From: Chitinasiproducens palmae
GTDB lineage: Bacteria; Pseudomonadota; Gammaproteobacteria; Burkholderiales; Burkholderiaceae
Direction of reading: 5' to 3'
Assembly: GCF_900095735.1 (NCBI RefSeq)
Contig: NZ_FNLO01000007.1
Span: forward strand, 1 to 64,000
Length of the DNA stretch: 64,000 nt
The position numbers were made by a program, and so were the translations under genes. The notes below the pieces were generated by a model. It did not search any database. It was not told the origin of the DNA and saw nothing but the letters and a program-made list of their open reading frames with translations. This document shows, piece by piece, positions 8,620-20,502 of this stretch. Numbering within the stretch: position 1 is the first letter of the stretch; each line of letters opens with the position of its first letter.

Positions 8620-9134
8620 CGCGGTTCTCGTGGGGCCGCCGGCTCGTCACTTCTGGCCGGCTTGATTGACGATTCACTGGGCGCCCGCCGACAGGCGAGC
8701 CGGGTGCCGCGCAAGCGCGTGGCCGGCCACGGCTGGGCCGGCGACCGTTGCGGATGGCGCCACGGACCGAACTATAAGCCAATCGCGGGCGGGCGCGACA
8801 TGCGCTACAACGCTTTTCGCGCGATGCACCGCCACGCAGCGCAGATTTCCGCCGGCCGGCCGGCGCGACGCGTGACGGTCGCGCGTCGGCGCTGGCAAGG
8901 TAGGCCTGCGCAGGCACTTGTCTTCTTTTCGTTTCTTCGCGTGGTGGCAGTGGTCGTACGTGGCCGGCTTCAGCGCTGCGCGCGCGCTGGAAGCGAAGCG
9001 GCCGGCGCAGGCAGGCGCGCTGGCGGCCGGTGCACGGTGCGGCGGTACCCGGTGCTCGGTGCTCGGTGCGGTGACGGGTGCGATACCCGGTGCGGTACCC
9101 GGTGCGGTACCCGCCGCCGTCGCCCGCACGCGTT
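8620..9134. other. repeat-rich spacer, no gene seen
   Basis: The long frames crossing this stretch on both strands are shadows running through fumarase and the repeats. Around 9045-9118 the unit gcggtacccggt appears in several imperfect copies, with a ggtgctc variant. I see no ribosome site attached to a credible short frame. Confidence 0.55.
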
Positions 9135-9707
9135 TCAGTGCTCGGCAGGAGCGCGGGATCCCGGCGCGTCCGCCTTGGCATGGAAGTGGCCAGGGTGGGT
9201 GTGCGTCGTCATCTTGTCGACCAGCGCCATCACCAACGCCGAGATCAGGAACGCGATGTGGATCACCACCTGCCACAGGATCGACATGTCGTCGCGCTGG
9301 CCGGCATCAATGAAGGTCTTGAGCAGGTGGATCGACGAGATGCTGATCAGCGCCATCGACAGCTTCACCTTCAGGACGCCCGCGTTGACGTGATCCAGCC
9401 ACTCCGGTTCGTCCGGGTGGCCGTCGATGCCTAGGCGGGAAACGAACGTCTCGTAGCCGCCGATGATCACCATGATCAGCAGGTTGGACACCATGACAAC
9501 ATCGATCAGGCTCAGCACCGCGAGCATGACGGCCGTTTCGCTGAGTCCGCCGGCGTGACTCAGCAGATGCCAGACCTCTTTCAGGAACAGGAACACATAG
9601 ACGCCCTGCGCGACGATCAGGCCGAGATAGAGCGGCAATTGCAACCACCGGCTGAAGAAGATCAGCGCGGGAACGGGACGGAGGGAAGGCGAGGGGCGAT
9701 GCGGCAT
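9135..9707 (-). CDS. YqhA-family (UPF0114/TIGR00645) membrane protein
   Basis: This is a 190-residue integral membrane protein. The segment LIDVVMVSNLLIMVIIGGYE followed by TFVSRLGID is the family signature. Hydrophobic segments lie at about residues 22-45, 60-85, 110-130 and 145-165. The C-terminus is His/Pro rich (THTHPGHFHAK). The function of the family is not established. It is transcribed with, but 90 bases downstream of, the EamA transporter gene. Confidence 0.88.
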   Translation of the reverse strand: MPHRPSPSLRPVPALIFFSRWLQLPLYLGLIVAQGVYVFLFLKEVWHLLSHAGGLSETAVMLAVLSLIDVVMVSNLLIMVIIGGYETFVSRLGIDGHPDEPEWLDHVNAGVLKVKLSMALISISSIHLLKTFIDAGQRDDMSILWQVVIHIAFLISALVMALVDKMTTHTHPGHFHAKADAPGSRAPAEH

Positions 9708-9797
9708 GATGGGTACGGAATGCAGGAGTGAAACGCCGGTCCCGAACGCGCTGCCGCCTCGTGGGGCCTCGCGCCGAGGCTTGCATTATGCAAGCTT

Positions 9798-10703
9798 TTA
9801 TCCCGCAGTGCGCTGCCGGGGCGCCAGGCTCGCCACCAGCACGCCGGCGAGGACCGCGACAAACGCCAGGCCATGGGCGATGCCCGGCTTCTCGCCGAGG
9901 AAGGCGATGCCATACACCGATGCCGCCACTGGCAACATCGCGGTGAACGCGCCAGCGCGCGCACCGGGCACATGGCTGATGCCGCGCATCCATAGCCAGA
10001 ACGAGAAGACGCTGGCTGACAACGCATACCAGACGATCATCGTCCAGGTGGACAGGGTCAGCGCATGCCAGTCGAAACGCAGCGCGCCTGCGATGCAGAC
10101 CGGCAAGGCAAGCACGAAACCGAACAGATGGGCCACGGCACAGACGGTCAGCGGCTCGACGGTCTGTGCCAGCCGCCGCGACAGGACGACATAGATCGAC
10201 TCGCACACGACCGCACCGAGCACCATCAGGTTGCCGAGCAGCGCGTGCGGTTGCGCGGATGCGGACGCGTTGCCGTCCGCCACCGGTTGTCGAGCCAGAT
10301 TGATCAACACCACGCCACCGATCGTCAGGCCGATCGCCAGCAGCGCCCGGCGATCCGGCCGTTCACCGAGCCACAGCCAGGAGAGAAGCGCGACCACCGC
10401 CGGGATCGCGCTGCAGATGACGCCGGCCGCCAGCGCACTGGTGCGCGCGGTACCGCCCAGCATCAGCAGCGTGAACAGGAAGGTTCCGAAGAAAGCCTGC
10501 AGAAACAGGTTCCACCATTCGGCGCGCCGCAGCCGTCCGAGTCGCGCCGGCCGGTAGCAAGGCGAAAGCGCAGCCACCGCGACCGCGAAGCGCAGCAGCA
10601 TCAGGACCGAGAGCGGAGCGACCATCAGGATCGATTTGCCAAGCCCCACATTGCTTCCTACCAGGAGCATTGCGGCGGCAAGCAGGATGGCGTATCGATT
10701 CAC
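9798..10703 (-). CDS. EamA/DMT-superfamily transporter
   Basis: This inner-membrane transporter of about 301 residues has ten predicted hydrophobic segments arranged as two EamA repeats, the first near residues 5-135 and the second near 150-290. The second contains SFWLWMRGISHVPGARAGAF, a typical EamA ending. I choose a GTG at 10703 because an AAGG ribosome site precedes it and homology starts at NRYAILLAAAML; the open frame extends 33 residues upstream without family similarity. The substrate cannot be read from the sequence; DMT proteins export amino acids, metabolites or drugs. Confidence 0.85.
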   Translation of the reverse strand: MNRYAILLAAAMLLVGSNVGLGKSILMVAPLSVLMLLRFAVAVAALSPCYRPARLGRLRRAEWWNLFLQAFFGTFLFTLLMLGGTARTSALAAGVICSAIPAVVALLSWLWLGERPDRRALLAIGLTIGGVVLINLARQPVADGNASASAQPHALLGNLMVLGAVVCESIYVVLSRRLAQTVEPLTVCAVAHLFGFVLALPVCIAGALRFDWHALTLSTWTMIVWYALSASVFSFWLWMRGISHVPGARAGAFTAMLPVAASVYGIAFLGEKPGIAHGLAFVAVLAGVLVASLAPRQRTAG

Positions 10704-11134
10704 AAAGCGACCTTCCGGAAACGCGGGCAGGCACCCGCGCAGTAACGTAGAAGACCGGTGTCGCAGCGATGACGCGCAAAGGCGGGAAGCCGCCGGTCGC
10801 ACGCCCGACTTGATTCGGACGTGGACGTGATGGGCCGGACACCTGGCGCGCCGACGTCGCAGAGCCGGCCTGGAGCGCGAATTCTATGCGGAGCGTCTGG
10901 CGCCGTCCATACGGCGCCGCCGCCGCGGGGCACCGTGATCGTGCGACGCGCCAAGCCATTCGGCCCGCGCGCACGACTTGGTGGCCGCGGCCGCGTCGTA
11001 CCGATGGATTGTTGCGAGCGTGTTGCGTGCAAAGGCGTCACGCGTAGAGTCACGCGTAAGATACGGGTAAGCGTCGGCGGGTATCGTCGGCGAAAACAGT
11101 TTGCAGAGTATGTAAGATACGAAGGAGACCGCGA
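10704..11134. other. divergent intergenic region upstream of acs
   Basis: This region carries the promoters for the EamA gene (minus) and acs (plus). A direct repeat, gtcacgcgta twice followed by the related atacgggtaag, lies at about 11037-11071 upstream of acs. An AGGAG ribosome site at about 11121-11125 precedes the acs ATG. No gene is seen. Confidence 0.5.
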
Positions 11135-13106
<1,972 letters not shown>

Positions 13107-13120
<14 letters not shown>

Positions 13121-13859
13121 ACCGACAACGGCGTCCGCGCCGTCCGCAGACAGCGGCGACGCCGCGCTGCCGCGTCGTCGGCCGGCGGATCGTTTGAAGC
13201 GTTCCACCGAGCCATCCGACGCGACGGGCGCCGCCGGTCTTGCCGACGCGTCGGCCGATGCCCGTGCCGCAGGCGGTCCGTTCGGCGCGCGTCCCGAGGG
13301 GCGTGCCGATGAACCGGGTCATGCCCCTCCTGCGGGTCATGCCCTTCTTGCGGCTCATGCCGGTGCCGCCGGCCATACGGTTGCGGCGCGTCTGCACTGG
13401 CGGCGCAACCTCACGATCACTGCCGTCGTACTTGGCGTCAGCGCCGCGGTGTCCCTGTTGCCACCATTTTTCGAACGCGTGCTCTCGCAGCAGCGGGTCG
13501 CCGGTATGTCGCTGTCCTTCTATCTGCCGGCGCAGGGCGCAATCCTGATTTATATCGGCCTGACCGCCCTGTATGCGTTTGTGATGAATCGCGCCGACCG
13601 GCGATACCTTGATGCAGCCGCGGCGGAGGGCGTTGGCGCGAACCGTCCCGGCATCGGCATCGGCGTCGGCATCGGCATCGGCGTCGACAAGCCGCGCGAC
13701 GCGCGTGCCGACACGGGGCGGCCGACCGTCCCGGCGGATTCGGCCGAGCCCTTGGACGCGCGCGCTGCTGCACCGGCGACCCGCGCGAAAACACCGCCCA
13801 GTCCGGCCGACGCGTCGATGGCTTCGCCGGCACCGCGGCAGGCCGAGCGCGCGGAGTAA
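13107..13859 (+). CDS. DUF4212-family small subunit of a Na+/solute symporter, with long disordered tails
   Basis: Residues about 96-165 ([16 protein letters not shown], then [21 protein letters not shown] and MNRADRRY) match the two-helix DUF4212 proteins encoded just before VC_2705-type symporters. The family is usually about 80-110 residues; this one is 250 because of an Ala/Pro-rich N-terminal extension and a C-terminal tail with an Ile-Gly/Val-Gly repeat. The frame begins with a GTG inside the last codons of acs (14-base overlap). No ATG or GTG lies between it and the conserved core, so a longer product, or a TTG start near 13196, is unavoidable. The extensions look repeat-derived. The stop is 5 bases before the symporter ATG. 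Confidence 0.75.
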
Positions 13860-13864
13860 GCCAG

Positions 13865-15961
13865 ATGTCGATCGATGGCGCCGCATCCCGACGCTTGGCG
13901 CGCCGCTATCTGCTGTTCGCGGTGGGACTGGCCGCTTTCATCGCGGGCGTTGCTCAGTTGGAACGTCTGATCGGGGCGGGCGATTGGATCGGCGTGCTGT
14001 TCCTGTCGGCCACGCTGATGCTCTACGCGGTGATCGGCCTGTGCGCCCGCACGGCCGACCTCGACGAGTACTACGTCGCGGGCCGTCGGGTCCCGGCGGT
14101 CTTCAATGGCATGGCAACGGCAGCCGATTGGCTGTCGGCCGCGTCCTTCGTAGGGATCGCCGGCTATCTGATCGGTAATGGGCGTGGCGGCCTGGTGTAC
14201 CTGTTGGGTTGGACCGGCGGGTTCTGTCTGGTGGCCGTGTTACTGGCGCCTTATATCCGCAAGCTGGGCCGCTACACGATTCCCGATTTCCTGGCGGCGC
14301 GTTACCCGGGCGTCGGCGTGCGTGCGATCGCGATCGCTGCCACGATGATCTGCTCGTTCATTTATCTGATCGCGCAAATTCAGGGCGTCGGCCTGATCGC
14401 GAGCCGTTTCGTCGGTGTCGATTTCGGCATCGGCATATTCTTCGGACTGGCGGGGATCCTCGTCTGTTCGTTTCTCGGCGGCATGCGCGCGGTCACCTGG
14501 ACGCAGGTCGCGCAATGCCTGGTGCTTCTGTCCGCGATCCTGCTGCCGACCAGTCTGCTTGGGCAGAAGCTGGGTCTCGGTCCGGTGCCGCAGTTCAACT
14601 ATGGCAGCTTGGTCGAGCGCCTCGGCCGGCTCGAGACGCAACTTGCCGCGTCCCCCGTCGAAAAGGACGCGCGCGCCGCCTTGCAGGCGCGCGCCGACTT
14701 GCTGGACGCGCGTCTCGCCGCGCTGCCGGGCAGCTATGAGGCAGCGCGGCGAGACCTGGCTGCGCGTATCGCGGCCTTGCACGCGGCCGCCGCCGATGCC
14801 GAGTCGCCCGATGAAAGCGTGCGCGAACGCTACGTTGCGCTGCGCGCTCGCCTGGCTGCCGAAGAGGCGGAGTTTCCACCGGACCCACGGACCGCCGCCG
14901 AACGTTGGCGTGTCGAACGCGCGGCGCTGCTGGCCCGCATGGTCCCGCCACGCGCACTGGTTGCGGACCGGCAGACGGACGCAACGGCGGGGGCGTCTGG
15001 AAGGACTCTGCCGAACGCTGCGATCGAGTCGAACAGACGAGCCAATTTTGTCGCGTTGCTGATCTGCCTGACGCTCGGCACCGCCAGCTTGCCGCACGTC
15101 CTGACACGTTTCGCCACCGCGACGTCGGTCAGTTCGGCGCGCAGCGCGGTCGCTTGGACGTTGGGGCTGGTGGGATTGTTTTATCTGACGGTGCCGGTTC
15201 TGGCCGTCATGGTGAAATTCGAGCTGCTCAGCCATTTGCTCGGCAGTTCCCTCGATGCGTTGCCGGCCTGGACCGCGCAATGGCGGCGCCTCGAAACGCC
15301 GATGATTGCGGTCGAGGACGTTCTCGGCGACGGACGGGTGCATTGGGCGGGACTGCGTTTCGATACCGACATGATTCTGCTGGCTTCGCCCGAGATTGGC
15401 GGGCTGCCGGCCTATGTGTCCGGCCTGGTGGCGGCAGGCGCGCTTGCAGCAGCGCTATCCACCGCGGACGGCCTGCTGCTGACGATTGCCAACGTGCTGT
15501 CGCATGACGTGTACTTCCACCTCCTCGGACGCCGAACCGCCAGCCATCGGCGCGTGATCGTGTCGAAGCTGCTGCTGCTTGCGGTAGCCCTGCTGGCTGC
15601 CTGGCTTGCCACGCGCAATCTTGGCAATATCCTCTTCCTGGTCGGCGCCGCCTTCTCGCTGGCCGCCTCGAGTCTTTTCCCCGCGCTGGTCCTTGGCGTG
15701 TTCTGGCGGCGCACGTCGCCGCGAGCAGCGACCGCGGCGATGACCGCCGGTCTCGGCGTGTGCGCGTATTACATCGCGACAACCTATCCGCCGTTCGCGC
15801 ATCTGACCGGCTTCCTCGGGCCGCGCTGGTTCGGTATCGATCCTTCCGGCGCGGGCGTGTTCGGGGTGTCGGCCGGCTTTGCCGTTGCCGTGATCGGAAC
15901 GCTATGCGATCCCCAGGCCGGCAAGCAGGCAGCCGTGGCGGACGCAATGCGGTTGCCGTGA
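13865..15961 (+). CDS. sodium:solute symporter (VC_2705-type, probable acetate/monocarboxylate uptake)
   Basis: A 698-residue inner-membrane protein of the solute:sodium symporter family. Conserved helices include YYVAGRRVPAVFNGMATAAD, GYTIPDFLAARYPG-like RYTIPDFLAARYPG and LSTADGLLLTIANVLSHD. Between helices near residues 232 and 392 there is a charged, Ala/Arg/Glu-rich cytoplasmic insert that looks coiled-coil-forming and holds several direct Ala-Leu repeats. Position directly behind acs and the DUF4212 gene suggests uptake of acetate or another short carboxylate (inference). ATG at 13865 follows the previous stop by 5 bases. Confidence 0.88.
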   Translation: MSIDGAASRRLARRYLLFAVGLAAFIAGVAQLERLIGAGDWIGVLFLSATLMLYAVIGLCARTADLDEYYVAGRRVPAVFNGMATAADWLSAASFVGIAGYLIGNGRGGLVYLLGWTGGFCLVAVLLAPYIRKLGRYTIPDFLAARYPGVGVRAIAIAATMICSFIYLIAQIQGVGLIASRFVGVDFGIGIFFGLAGILVCSFLGGMRAVTWTQVAQCLVLLSAILLPTSLLGQKLGLGPVPQFNYGSLVERLGRLETQLAASPVEKDARAALQARADLLDARLAALPGSYEAARRDLAARIAALHAAAADAESPDESVRERYVALRARLAAEEAEFPPDPRTAAERWRVERAALLARMVPPRALVADRQTDATAGASGRTLPNAAIESNRRANFVALLICLTLGTASLPHVLTRFATATSVSSARSAVAWTLGLVGLFYLTVPVLAVMVKFELLSHLLGSSLDALPAWTAQWRRLETPMIAVEDVLGDGRVHWAGLRFDTDMILLASPEIGGLPAYVSGLVAAGALAAALSTADGLLLTIANVLSHDVYFHLLGRRTASHRRVIVSKLLLLAVALLAAWLATRNLGNILFLVGAAFSLAASSLFPALVLGVFWRRTSPRAATAAMTAGLGVCAYYIATTYPPFAHLTGFLGPRWFGIDPSGAGVFGVSAGFAVAVIGTLCDPQAGKQAAVADAMRLP

Positions 15962-16937
15962 AGGCGGGCGGGTAGAACGCATGGCGGGTGACTGCCTGCC
16001 CGACCACCGGCCTGTCGGTGCGGGCGCTTGCCGGGCACCGGCGAGCCGAGGGCGGCGGGGGCATGCTGCCCGAGGGCAGCGCGCGACCGCTTCGGGCAGA
16101 TGACGCAGCGGGACTGGCATCGCGGTGCCAGCCTGTGATCCTTCCCGACCCCGCAAGGCCCCTGACGACGTGCTGAGCCCGGGACGGCCGCGCCGCCAGC
16201 GCGCTCGCTGGAACTGGCCCGCTGGCTGAACGCCTGGCACTCGGCATCCAGCACCCGGCATCCTCGCTGGCCGTGCCATCCAGCACGCCGGTGCATCGAG
16301 GTTTAGCGCATCCAGCGCCGAACGTGCGTCGGCATGGCCAGACACGGCGCGCGTGCCGCATGCTTGCTGGTAAGCGATGTCACGCTTTGCCAGTGAGGGC
16401 GGATGATTGTCTCTGGGAGCAGGCAGAGCCAAGTCCGGCGGAGCCTGCCGCCTGCTCCAAGCCCAGAGTGGCGCGTCGGAGCTTAGGGCACATTGCCGTT
16501 CGGGGCGGGTAGGTAGGCGTAGTCACCCCCGGCGCAGGCTTTTCAATCAAATTGTAAATATCGCAACAAATTTCAGCGCTGTAGCGGCAGCCACTGTAGA
16601 CACTATTGGATATGTCGGCATCACGGAAGGAAAAGGTTCGCTGGCGAGCGGCTGCATCGCGAATCGGCTCATGGTTGCGACCGTTGTTCAGCCAAGCGCC
16701 GCCGCCTTTGCCTGACGCACCGGAGGGCGAAATTCAAACAAGCGTTTGGTTGTGGGCACCCTTTGTGCTATTGCACCACTAACCTTTGCATTTGCGTAAG
16801 CAATTATGAATTTGCCGGCCCGGTCATTGACCTTCCGTACGGATGCGAACCACCACGGCGCCTCACCTCGTGCATTCCATACCCAGATCACGCCCGCGCG
16901 TCGCCATCATTCGGCGCCGAGGAACGCTGCATCTGGT
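15962..16937. other. long gene-free region upstream of the response regulator
   Basis: No supported gene over about 1 kb. Degenerate repeats of a gcatccagcac-like unit occur at about 16245-16315. An AT-richer patch near 16540-16600 (ttttcaatcaaattgtaaat) could hold a promoter for the downstream receiver gene, though no clear sigma-70 pair is visible. Confidence 0.5.
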
Positions 16938-17330
16938 ATGACGCTGAAGCCACGCGGCGGGCGCATTGCGCATCCTATCCGACGCATCTTGGTTGTCGAT
17001 GACAACGTTAGTGTGCGGTTTGCAATGTACGAACTTCTGAACGCTGAGGGCTATGACGTCATGATGGCTGCCAACGGCGACGATGGCATTCGCCTCGCTC
17101 GCCAAAGTCGGCCGGATGCCGTCCTGCTCGACATCGCGATGCCCGGCCTGGATGGTTACTCGGTCGCACGCGTGCTGCGCCACGACGAGCAGTTCAGTCA
17201 GACGATGCTGATCGCAGTGACCAGCTTCGGCAGCGAGCAGGACATCCATCTCGCCCAGGAAGCGGGTTTCGATCACTTCTTCCAGAAGCCTGTAGACATC
17301 GATCGGATGCTGGACTTGCTCGCAGGCTAA
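16938..17330 (+). CDS. single-domain response regulator (CheY-like receiver)
   Basis: The 130-residue product is a stand-alone receiver domain: acidic pair D21-D22 (VVDDN), phosphoacceptor D65 in AVLLDIAMPG, T95 (AVTSFG) and K117 (FFQKPVD), with no output domain. I choose the ATG at 16938, preceded by an AGGAA about 11 bases upstream; an in-frame ATG at 16806 would add 44 unconserved residues. No histidine kinase is adjacent, so its partner is unknown. Receivers of this kind act by protein binding, for example in hybrid phosphorelays or chemotaxis-like systems. Confidence 0.88.
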   Translation: MTLKPRGGRIAHPIRRILVVDDNVSVRFAMYELLNAEGYDVMMAANGDDGIRLARQSRPDAVLLDIAMPGLDGYSVARVLRHDEQFSQTMLIAVTSFGSEQDIHLAQEAGFDHFFQKPVDIDRMLDLLAG

Positions 17331-17379
17331 CCTGTATCGCTGGCGCCCCCGGCTGGCGCCCCTCACTGGCACCCGTCCC

Positions 17380-17402
17380 GCGCGCGAATTACATTCGCGC
17401 GC
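17380..17402. terminator. hairpin between convergent genes
   Basis: A perfect 9-bp inverted repeat (gcgcgcgaa, loop ttaca, ttcgcgcgc) covers the yaeQ stop codon and lies 50 bases after the response regulator. It has no T-run, so a terminator role is only suggested by position. Confidence 0.35.
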
Positions 17403-17946
17403 CGGTCCCGCCTTCCTTCAACACTTGCCAGGTAACGGCGACCGGATCCGACTCGGTCGACCCGATCCAGATCTGATCGTCCTGGCGCGTCACCTGCAGG
17501 CGCATCGTCCTCGATGCCATGCGCGCCAACTCTGGTGCCACGCCTTCGTCGATCGACAGTACCGTCAGGTTACCCAGGCGTTGCACCTTGTTTTGCACGC
17601 CGGCCCACCACACTTTGGCGTTTCGGTACGCAATCGCCACAACCTGGTCGGCGCGTCCGGCCGCGCGCGCCAGGCGCCGCTCGTCCGGCTGTCCGAGGTC
17701 GATCCACCGCTCGATGCGGCCGGTGAGGTCGCGGTCCCATAGATCGGGTTCGTCGACATCGTCGAGTCCCTTGGTCAAGGTGAGCGTGTCGCTCGCGAAC
17801 ATCGCGAACATGGCAAGGCGGATCATCATCCGCTCGTCCGTCTCCGACGGGTGACGCGCAATCGTCAATGCATGGTCCGCGTAGTAATGCCGGTCCATAT
17901 CCGCAATCTGCAGTTCCGCCTTGTAAATAATCGATTTGAGCGCCAT
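17389..17946 (-). CDS. yaeQ: YaeQ family protein
   Basis: The 185-residue product has the YaeQ layout throughout: MALKSIIYKAELQIADMDRH at the N-terminus, HPSETDERMMIRLAMFA near residues 32-48, WIDLGQPDERRL near 81-92 and ARMASRTMRLQVTRQDDQIW near the C-terminus. YaeQ proteins have a PD-(D/E)XK nuclease-like fold; their cellular role is not settled. Convergent with the response regulator gene, with a hairpin at the shared 3' ends. Confidence 0.93.
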   Translation of the reverse strand: MALKSIIYKAELQIADMDRHYYADHALTIARHPSETDERMMIRLAMFAMFASDTLTLTKGLDDVDEPDLWDRDLTGRIERWIDLGQPDERRLARAAGRADQVVAIAYRNAKVWWAGVQNKVQRLGNLTVLSIDEGVAPELARMASRTMRLQVTRQDDQIWIGSTESDPVAVTWQVLKEGGTGARM

Positions 17947-18324
17947 GCCTTGAACCCCGAGAACGTGGCGCGAAGCTTAACCGATTAAGGCGTTGCCAGG
18001 TCAGCGCGAGAGGTCATGTCACGCAGCCGTGCAATGCTGGCGGAAAACCGACGAAGAATGAACGAGAAGCCAATGGGAAAGCGGGCGGAAAGCCGATGAT
18101 AAGCCGATGAGAAGCTGACCCCGAGGCAACGCGACCGCAGCAAGGCCGTGGTTGGTAGAAGTGCAGGGGAGCAAGCAGAAAATGGATGGAATTACCGATC
18201 GTTCGATCTATTTTCGGCGACGAAAACCCGCTTGTCAGTAAGTGTTACACGTTTCTTGTTGCATTGCAGGAGCCCCCTATGCAAAATCGTCGGGCCAGAT
18301 CCACCAACCGAATCGGAGGCTGCA
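17947..18324. other. spacer with short direct repeats
   Basis: No gene is supported. Near 18045-18120 the unit agccgatgataagccgatgag and relatives repeat imperfectly. Confidence 0.5.
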
Positions 18325-18549
18325 ATGGTTTTCCTCGGCTTCGTGGCGCTTGCTTGCTATGTCGCGCTCTCGCTGCTGTCCGCCCTACGCATGTTGTATG
18401 TTCACGGCCATTATTCGCATATCGAATTCGGCACGCGATGGCGTGAGTATGGACATTGGGCACCACGCCGCTATCGCGTGTTGCGCGTGATGCAATATGT
18501 GGCGCTGGCTGGGATCGTCTTGATGGTTGTCGGAGCGTTTCTTCATTGA
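18325..18549 (+). CDS. small two-helix membrane protein, unknown function
   Basis: A 74-residue protein with hydrophobic segments near residues 2-22 and 52-72 and a basic, aromatic loop (RWREYGHWAPRRYR) between them. The ATG at 18325 has a clear GGAGG ribosome site 5 bases upstream; the in-frame upstream extension to 18148 lacks one. I do not recognise a named family. Confidence 0.65.
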   Translation: MVFLGFVALACYVALSLLSALRMLYVHGHYSHIEFGTRWREYGHWAPRRYRVLRVMQYVALAGIVLMVVGAFLH

Positions 18550-18719
18550 GCGTCCGCGAGCCGCCGGACCAGACGCGCTCGCGCACTGCGCCTATCGTCC
18601 TCGACGACAGGCGGCGTCCGAGTCTGAGCCGCAGGCCGGCGCGGGCGTGAGCCGTGCGCCGGCCTGTTCGCTGATCAATTCGCCGATCATTTAGCCGACC
18701 CGGGTCAGCAGCGGCGTCT

Positions 18720-19361
18720 TCAAACCTTGGGGATGCGCAGCGTCTTGCTGATCATCAGGGAGCCGGAGACGGCGAACAACAGGACCAACGGGTGCAAAAT
18801 CCACGGGCCCACCTGTAGCGCGCCACCTGGCAGAGCTGCGCCCAGGCGCTCTCCCCAGGCGCATGCGGCCAATACCAAGCACAGCACGACACTGGTGGGT
18901 ATTGGCGTACCCTCGAAATACTTCACCTTGTCGCTGCCACTCGAGAGCGTTTCGGCGGTGATATTGAAGCGCGCCAGACGGCTGACGCCGCAACATACAA
19001 AATAAATCAGTATTACCGCGTCCCAGCCGCCGCGCATGCCGGCAGCGAATGCCATTGCAGCCGGACCCGCGCCGAACGAGACGATATCGGCAAGCGAATC
19101 GAGTTCTCGTCCCATTGCCGAATGCCGCCGACGCCACCGTGCAACCTTGCCATCGAAAATATCGAAGACAAGGGCCAACGGCGCCATCGCGGTGGCCACC
19201 AGGAAATCGCGCGTAACGCCGCTCCCGACGAAGACCATCGCGAGAAAGATCGAAGCCATCCCGCATCCGGCATTGCCAAGCGTGAACAGATCCGCGAGGT
19301 GCAGGCCGCGGATCATGCTGAAATGCCGGGAGGGCTCGGGACGCTTGGACGTGACTGACAT
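18720..19361 (-). CDS. pssA: CDP-diacylglycerol--serine O-phosphatidyltransferase
   Basis: An integral membrane enzyme (213 residues) that makes phosphatidylserine, the precursor of phosphatidylethanolamine. The full CDP-alcohol phosphatidyltransferase motif is present: D67, D70-G71, R75, G84, D88 and D92 (DIFDGKVAR, then MGRELDSLAD). The N-terminus LADLFTLGNAGCGMASIF is typical of type II PssA. Ribosome site AGGAA lies 7 bases before the ATG. A stand-alone gene here; in many Burkholderia a longer pssA lies elsewhere with psd and ilvC, so this may be a second copy (inference). Confidence 0.9.
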   Translation of the reverse strand: MSVTSKRPEPSRHFSMIRGLHLADLFTLGNAGCGMASIFLAMVFVGSGVTRDFLVATAMAPLALVFDIFDGKVARWRRRHSAMGRELDSLADIVSFGAGPAAMAFAAGMRGGWDAVILIYFVCCGVSRLARFNITAETLSSGSDKVKYFEGTPIPTSVVLCLVLAACAWGERLGAALPGGALQVGPWILHPLVLLFAVSGSLMISKTLRIPKV

Positions 19362-19485
19362 AGATAAATTCCTGTCCGATTTCGATGAGCTTGCACGCCA
19401 CGCCGCACGGTACGCTTAGCCGGGCGACGTGGACTTGCGAGTCGGCTCGGCGCGCGTACCGCGCGCGGCGCGCCGATGCGCGCAG

Positions 19486-19713
19486 TTACTTGCCGGTTTT
19501 CTCTGCGGTGCGCGCTTCCTTCCGTTGATCGAAGTTATGCCCCGTCGGCGCCGGTTCGTCCAGCGGGCTGGCCACGTGATCGTTCACCGGCTGCGTGGTC
19601 GGCTCGTCGTTGTCCTTCTGCACTGTCATCGTGGGGTCGGTATTGCCATGTCCGTCGGCATGGACCTTCCCATCGTCCCGCACGTAATTGCCTTTGCGCT
19701 GATCCGTACTCAT
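19486..19713 (-). CDS. small hydrophilic protein, unknown function
   Basis: A 75-residue acidic/polar protein (starts MSTDQRKGNYVRDDGKVHAD) with no hydrophobic segment and likely intrinsic disorder. A strong ribosome site, AGGAG 6 bases before the ATG, and consistent codon use support it. Similar small proteins occur in Burkholderia genomes to my knowledge, without assigned function. Confidence 0.65.
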   Translation of the reverse strand: MSTDQRKGNYVRDDGKVHADGHGNTDPTMTVQKDNDEPTTQPVNDHVASPLDEPAPTGHNFDQRKEARTAEKTGK

Positions 19714-19869
19714 CTTTGTCTCCTACGATCGGGTAACGCCCTTACGGGTAACGTCCTTAAGCATGCATCGTTCGTACCCGCGTTGCGTCGTTGCAGCGCG
19801 TTTGCATGATAAGGTTGTGTGAGCGATTTGAAAGCCGGGCGCCGGCATCGATAGAAGGAACGACTTTGC

Positions 19870-20502
19870 ATGGCTGACGTACGCGATCTCAAATGGCTGG
19901 CGGTAGCAACGCTTGCTCTCTCCCTCTGTGCCTGCGAGGACAGAAAACCGGCCACGGCAGCCACCGATGCCGCTCGGTCGGTGGATACACCGGTGGCGGC
20001 GTCCGCTTCTCCGGGGGCTTCTGCCGTCGGGGCGTCGCCGCAAGATGGCGAGCGCGGCACCAGCGGCGCCGAGTCACCGCCGTCGCAAGCGGCCAGTGGC
20101 GCCGTGGCCGGCAGCGCAGCAAGCGCAGGACCGGGCAGCGATCCGGCGGCATCCCGCGCGCTCAGCGGCGCGCCAGTGGAGGCGCGGCTGACCCACAACT
20201 ATGTGTTGGCGCGCGACGGCGAGTACGGCTACGAGGCTGCAGACAAGCAGCGGATCGTCATGGTTCGTTACCTGGGAGAGAAACGTGGCGTATACACCGC
20301 CGAAATCCAGAAGGGCGATGCGGTTGGTCAGATGTCCTGCCGCGCACCCTGCGACCAGATCCTGACGCGCTATTTCGTCGGCGGGAAGCAGACTAGAGCG
20401 GAGAAGACCCGCAACGATGGCGTGTCGATCGGCGCGGCGATCTTTGCCGACGCGATGGCGGGCCAGTTGCGGACTTACGGCGAGCAAAGCGCTGCCCGCT
20501 GA
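19870..20502 (+). CDS. putative lipoprotein
   Basis: The 210-residue product has a lipoprotein signal peptide: a short charged start, hydrophobic stretch LAVATLALSL and lipobox LCAC, with C22 the probable lipidated cysteine. Residues about 28-100 are an Ala/Ser/Pro/Gly linker. The folded part (about residues 105-205) contains GEYGYEAADKQRIVMVRYLG and two cysteines in MSCRAPCDQI. AGGAA lies about 9 bases before the ATG. Similar to hypothetical Burkholderia lipoproteins; I cannot assign a function. Confidence 0.75.
   Translation: MADVRDLKWLAVATLALSLCACEDRKPATAATDAARSVDTPVAASASPGASAVGASPQDGERGTSGAESPPSQAASGAVAGSAASAGPGSDPAASRALSGAPVEARLTHNYVLARDGEYGYEAADKQRIVMVRYLGEKRGVYTAEIQKGDAVGQMSCRAPCDQILTRYFVGGKQTRAEKTRNDGVSIGAAIFADAMAGQLRTYGEQSAAR

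Noticed and set aside
6842-9393. Very long frames on both strands over fumarase (779 and 790 codons)
   Set aside because: They are shadows of the fumarase gene and GC-rich repeats, with Arg/Ala-biased translation and no domain.
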